Shown here: positions 19,299 through 21,902 of the stretch, in pieces
Numbering within the stretch: the first letter of the stretch is position 1
Layout of the letters: every line of letters begins with the position of its first letter
IMG/VR virus record: IMGVR_UViG_3300042453_001723
Span: 1-21,902 of that record
Direction: 5' to 3' (one strand)
Origin: a virus
Length of the DNA stretch: 21,902 nucleotides
Program-made: the position numbers and the translations under genes
The notes under the pieces: model-generated
The model's input: the letters and a program-made list of their open reading frames with translations, nothing else
Database searches by the model: none
Told to the model about the DNA's origin: nothing

Positions 19299-20279
19299 AT
19301 GAGGTACGGATCGGTATGCAGCGGGATCGAAGCGGCCACGGTCGCATGGCACCCGCTTGGCTGGGAGCCTTCCTTCTTCAGCGAGATCGAGAAGTTCCCG
19401 CGCGCCGTGCTGGCGCATCACTACCCTCATGTTCCCTGCCACGGTGACTTCACGACGATCAAGGGAGACGAGTATGGCCCAATTGACCTTCTTGTCGGAG
19501 GAACCCCCTGCCAGAGCTTCAGCGTCGCGGGACTGCGAGGCGGACTGGCAGATGATCGTGGCAACCTGGCACTTGAGTTTCTTCGCCTTGCTCAACGAGC
19601 ACGGCCCCGATGGCTGGTCTGGGAGAACGTCCCCGGTGTCCTGTCGTCGTCTGGCGGACGAGACTTTGGCTCCATCGTCGGGGGCATGGCAGAACTCGGG
19701 TATGGGTTCGCTTACCGAGTGCTGGACGCTCAATACTTCGGAGTTCCACAGCGGCGCCGTCGCGTGTTCCTTGTGGGACATCTTGGAGACTGGCGTCGTG
19801 CCGCATCGGTTCTTCTTGAGCGAGAAGGCATGTCGAGGATTCCTGCGAAGGTCCAAGCAAAAGATGGATTGGCGGCTGACTTACTGGATGAGATCCGCTG
19901 TCTCGGATGTGGAGTGGCATGGGAGCAGGACGGGCCAAGTGAGAATTGCCCAAAGTGCGGCGCGCCGCCCTCGTGGTGCGATACGATCTGCGGGACGTTG
20001 AGCGATGGCGCGCACATGGGCGGGGGCCTAAACGGACAGGATGCAACGAGCGGCAGGATACTTGTTCATTGCGGACGCCCTAGAAGGCTTACTGTGCGCG
20101 AGTGCGAAAGGCTGCAAGGCTTCTCTGGCGATTACACCGCAATCCCATGGCGCGGCAGGGTGGCGAGCGAGTGTCCAGATGGGCCGCGCTATCGGGCGCT
20201 GGGGAACAGCATGGCCGTGCCGGTGATGTCCTGGATAGGACGCAGGATCAACGCAATCGAAACGAAGGAGGGACCATGA
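19299..20279 (+). CDS. C5 cytosine DNA methyltransferase with internal zinc ribbon
   Basis: The start is ATG 19299 (MRYGSVCSGIEAATVAWHPL), with GAGGAGGG upstream; an in-frame start 33 nt earlier has no ribosome binding site. It is 326 residues long. Motif I is SVCSGIEAA, motif IV GGTPCQSFS (catalytic Cys71), motif VI WENVPG (109-111 ENV), motif VIII PQRRRRVF (150-157), motif IX RLTVRECERLQGF (263-275) and motif X ALGNSMAVPV (300-309). All are intact, so it should methylate cytosine C5. Between VIII and IX lies C201-x2-C204...C217-x2-C220, a zinc-ribbon-like insert in the target-recognition region. No restriction partner is adjacent, so it probably protects phage DNA from host restriction. Confidence 0.93.
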   Translation: MRYGSVCSGIEAATVAWHPLGWEPSFFSEIEKFPRAVLAHHYPHVPCHGDFTTIKGDEYGPIDLLVGGTPCQSFSVAGLRGGLADDRGNLALEFLRLAQRARPRWLVWENVPGVLSSSGGRDFGSIVGGMAELGYGFAYRVLDAQYFGVPQRRRRVFLVGHLGDWRRAASVLLEREGMSRIPAKVQAKDGLAADLLDEIRCLGCGVAWEQDGPSENCPKCGAPPSWCDTICGTLSDGAHMGGGLNGQDATSGRILVHCGRPRRLTVRECERLQGFSGDYTAIPWRGRVASECPDGPRYRALGNSMAVPVMSWIGRRINAIETKEGP

Positions 20280-20449
20280 AGAGCAACGGCTACAAGTCAA
20301 CAATCACCCAGACCCCTGGAACGCTTCGCACGCGCATCGCTCTGCGTGTGGAACTCGCACGGGATCTGGACCCGCAGTCGCTGGATCATTTGCTGGCGCA
20401 CCAGCGCATTGCCGACCTTGAGCGCCAGCTTCAGAAGATGGAGGGATGA
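20276..20449 (+). CDS. Small early protein (57 aa)
   Basis: The ORF starts MKSNGYKSTITQTPGTLRTR with GGAGGGACC before an ATG that overlaps the methyltransferase stop (ATGA). It is basic and mainly helical, ending LADLERQLQKMEG-like (actual IADLERQLQKMEG). The 'L--QRIADLERQL' tail is a short leucine-zipper-like helix. No known motif is visible; likely a small regulatory or host-directed protein. Confidence 0.6.
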   Translation: MKSNGYKSTITQTPGTLRTRIALRVELARDLDPQSLDHLLAHQRIADLERQLQKMEG

Positions 20450-20451
20450 CC

Positions 20452-20631
20452 ATGCAGATCATGGTGAGCATCTACAAGGAAGAGATCAGCAGCCGAGTGC
20501 ATCCGGCTGCCGAGGACCGCCGCGCGTTCGTGAGCGTCAACGTGGGGCAACTCTCGCTGATGATGGACCCGGAGCAGGCCAAGCGACTGGCCGAGGTTGC
20601 CGCGCAGGCCGCGAAGGAGGCGGGGGCATGA
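20452..20631 (+). CDS. Small early protein (59 aa)
   Basis: The ORF MQIMVSIYKEEISSRVHPAA is followed by FVSVNVGQLSLMMDPEQAKR. ATG 20452 is chosen because GGAGGG lies 6 nt before it; ATG 20446 overlaps the previous stop but sits on that ribosome binding site. Predicted beta strands at the start and one amphipathic helix at the end (AEVAAQAAKEAGA). Function unknown. Confidence 0.6.
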   Translation: MQIMVSIYKEEISSRVHPAAEDRRAFVSVNVGQLSLMMDPEQAKRLAEVAAQAAKEAGA

Positions 20632-20795
20632 GCGCCGAGGGAGTGCTTCGAGATATGCTCGCCAAGCAGATCCTCTTGCGGATGGACGACCAGCGCGAAC
20701 TCGCCGTTCATCGCGCGGCCAACGAGATCCTGCGCGAGATCGTGGCTACGCAGCAGAAGCTGCTGGAGGCGACATGCGCGAAGTCCATTGGCTGA
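20628..20795 (+). CDS. Small helical early protein (55 aa)
   Basis: The ORF starts MSAEGVLRDMLAKQILLRMD and continues as one helical, charged region to TQQKLLEATCAKSIG. The ATG overlaps the previous stop by ATGA and has GGGGGC before it. It overlaps the next tiny membrane ORF by 22 nt. No known motif. A coiled-coil adaptor or regulator is possible. Confidence 0.6.
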   Translation: MSAEGVLRDMLAKQILLRMDDQRELAVHRAANEILREIVATQQKLLEATCAKSIG

Positions 20796-20842
20796 TGCTG
20801 GTGATGAGCGCCCTGCTCATCGCCTTGGGACTGTTCATGTGA
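20774..20842 (+). CDS. 22-residue membrane micro-protein
   Basis: The ORF MREVHWLMLVMSALLIALGL plus FM lies in another frame over the end of the previous gene. It has its own GGAGG 5 nt before the ATG. Almost the whole peptide is one hydrophobic helix. It resembles in size the 24-residue membrane ORF at 17040. Such peptides may modulate host membrane complexes; support is ribosome binding site and hydrophobic pattern only. Confidence 0.5.
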   Translation: MREVHWLMLVMSALLIALGLFM

Positions 20843-20852
20843 GGAGGGGAAT

Positions 20853-21131
20853 ATGCACTTGAAGGAATACTACCGAGTGTGCGACGCCGAGCAGCACCAG
20901 ACCGAGTGCCTGCGCGCTGCCGAGCGGATCGACAAGGCCAAGGCCATCGCCAAGCGCGAACTCTCCGCGACCATGGCCCGCCTGCGTGATGCCATCGCTG
21001 GCGAGGTGGACGAGGTGGGCGAGGGCGACATCGCGGACGACTGGCAGGCGACCCTAGATCGCATCGACGATCTGGTGTCCGAGGAGTGCTGGGATGCCGT
21101 CAGCAAGATCAACGAGGGGGCTGGGCGATGA
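20853..21131 (+). CDS. Hypothetical helical early protein (92 aa)
   Basis: The ORF starts MHLKEYYRVCDAEQHQTECL with GGAGGGGA before the ATG. It continues as a charged helical protein (AERIDKAKAIAKRELSATMA) and acidic C-terminus (VDEVGEGDIADDW). Two cysteines near residues 10 and 19 do not form a clear motif. Likely soluble and oligomeric through coiled coils. No family recognised. It ends in an ATGA overlap with the next gene. Confidence 0.65.
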   Translation: MHLKEYYRVCDAEQHQTECLRAAERIDKAKAIAKRELSATMARLRDAIAGEVDEVGEGDIADDWQATLDRIDDLVSEECWDAVSKINEGAGR

Positions 21132-21340
21132 ACGATATCTTTCGAAAACTGAACTTCATGCAGAAGATGCGGATTGAGGTCATGGACGATGCCGTGGACG
21201 AGATCATCCGCGTCCGCGCACACAACGAGAAGATGCTCGCTCACTCCGTAGACTTGGAGCGCATGCTCTCGTTTGGTGCGGCCAACAACGAGGATCTTCT
21301 GCAAGTGGTGCGGGCCATGCGCGAGGAGGATGGGCCATGA
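21128..21340 (+). CDS. Hypothetical early protein (70 aa)
   Basis: The ORF starts MNDIFRKLNFMQKMRIEVMD and is predicted to be all helical, Met-rich and acidic. The ATG overlaps the previous stop by ATGA. It ends AMREEDGP and overlaps the following Ala-rich gene in the same way, so three genes in a row are coupled. No known function. Confidence 0.6.
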   Translation: MNDIFRKLNFMQKMRIEVMDDAVDEIIRVRAHNEKMLAHSVDLERMLSFGAANNEDLLQVVRAMREEDGP

Positions 21341-21894
21341 GGACCACGCTCAACCAAATCCGCACCTATGGCCCATGCCGAGACGGATGGGAGAAACTGC
21401 TGCGCCGTCTGGGGAAAACCGCAGCCGACGACGAGCCTCTGTGGATCGACACCATCCTCGATTACAACGGCTTAGACGACGCGCTGTGGTGCCTGCGCGC
21501 CGCGGAGGGCTGCGACCGGGAGATCCGGCTCTATGCGGTCTGGTGCGCGCGGCGGGTCCAGCATCTGATGACCGATCCGCGCAGTGTCGCCGCTCTCGAT
21601 GTCGCGGAGCGTCATGCGCGCGGCGAAGCGAGCGACAAGGAGTTGAATGCGGCGCGTTCGCTGGCGGCGGCGGCGTGGGCGGCGGCGGGGCGGGCGGCGG
21701 CGGCGGCGGCGTGTGAGGCGGCGGAGTCGTGGGCGGCGTTGTGGGCGGCGGCGGGGCGGGCGGCGGCGGGGCGGGTGGCGGAGTGGGCGGAGTGTGCGGC
21801 GCGGGCGGCTGGGATGGACCGCGACACCGAGCGCGCAGCGCAAGTCGAGGAACTGCGGCGTATCTGCCGCGAGATGAGGGAGGCCAAGCCATGA
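21337..21894 (+). CDS. Phage protein with Ala/Trp-rich repeat tail
   Basis: A 185-residue protein starts MRTTLNQIRTYGPCRDGWEK. Residues about 1-100 are a globular region with WIDTILDYNGLDDALWCLRA and REIRLYAVWCARRVQHLMTD, then LDVAERHARGEAS. I recognise this pattern from many phage and bacterial proteins of unknown function that pair it with Ala-rich repeats. Residues about 108-160 are AAAWAAAGRAAAAAACEA-like repeats built from GCG/GGG codons, predicted to be long helices. The function is not known. The repeat DNA is unusual in composition and could change length. ATGA overlaps on both sides. Confidence 0.75.
   Translation: MRTTLNQIRTYGPCRDGWEKLLRRLGKTAADDEPLWIDTILDYNGLDDALWCLRAAEGCDREIRLYAVWCARRVQHLMTDPRSVAALDVAERHARGEASDKELNAARSLAAAAWAAAGRAAAAAACEAAESWAALWAAAGRAAAGRVAEWAECAARAAGMDRDTERAAQVEELRRICREMREAKP
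21675..21769 (+). repeat. GC-only direct repeats inside the Ala-rich gene
   Basis: A 29-nt block beginning GTGGGCGGCGGCGGGG occurs identically at 21675-21703 and 21741-21769, 66 nt (22 codons) apart, within a stretch of almost pure G and C. In frame it encodes WAAAGRAAA-type units. The repeat length is a multiple of three, so gain or loss of a unit would keep the reading frame. Confidence 0.7.
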
Positions 21895-21902
21895 GCGACG
21901 AC
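21891..21902 (+). CDS. Start of the next gene (truncated at right end)
   Basis: ATG at 21891 overlaps the previous stop (ATGA), and the frame MSDD runs off the window. This fits the coupled series of early genes. Nothing can be said about function. Confidence 0.5.

Noticed and set aside
1-21902. tRNA genes, rRNA or CRISPR arrays
   Set aside because: No GTTCGA-type T-loops in cloverleaf context and no regularly spaced direct repeats with unique spacers were seen.

Overview
The window is a 21.9-kb piece of a GC-rich tailed-phage genome (Caudoviricetes), probably podovirus-like. The evidence is a terminase small/large pair, a roughly 700-residue portal with a Gln-rich tail, a scaffold, a major capsid protein and several small proteins familiar from environmental phages. 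There are no host housekeeping genes, tRNAs, rRNAs or integrase. A Gram-negative, perhaps alphaproteobacterial, host is suggested by the high GC and by one promoter-like sequence resembling the Caulobacter vegetative consensus; this is weak evidence.

Layout. Two blocks diverge from a roughly 690-bp non-coding control region (15710-16402). The leftward block (15709 to 1, minus strand) is the late/virion operon. It reads terS, terL, a small winged-helix-like protein, an accessory cassette, portal, small proteins, a glycine-rich structural protein, a 12-codon micro-ORF, a GroES-like co-chaperonin, scaffold, an unknown protein, a putative decoration protein and the major capsid protein, which runs off the left end. 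From 13191 down to the portal, nearly every junction is an ATGA or GTGA overlap, so the accessory cassette is translationally coupled to the virion genes.

The accessory cassette between terL and portal is the most distinctive part of the coding content. It holds a capsule-biosynthesis/GT-B-like protein, a PD-(D/E)XK nuclease, an XF1762/GNAT-like protein, an HTH protein, a class I methyltransferase, a GT-A-like glycosyltransferase, an FkbM methyltransferase, and a 657-residue protein fusing a GT-A-like domain to a DUF115/Maf-flagellin-glycosyltransferase-like domain. Together these look like a glycan-modifying system, acting either on the virion or on the host surface.

The rightward block (16403 to the right end, plus strand) looks early/replicative. 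It carries many tiny genes with strong GGAGG ribosome binding sites, a stand-alone DnaA domain IV protein, an HNH endonuclease and a C5 cytosine methyltransferase with an internal zinc ribbon. Two genes in this block are preceded by near-identical 15-nt hairpins with a compensatory base-pair change, and one of these sits in a set of mutually exclusive hairpins. Between the DnaA-like gene and the HNH gene lies about 500 bp without a convincing ORF but packed with consecutive inverted repeats. It is the best candidate for an undescribed structured RNA here, possibly linked to the HNH endonuclease.
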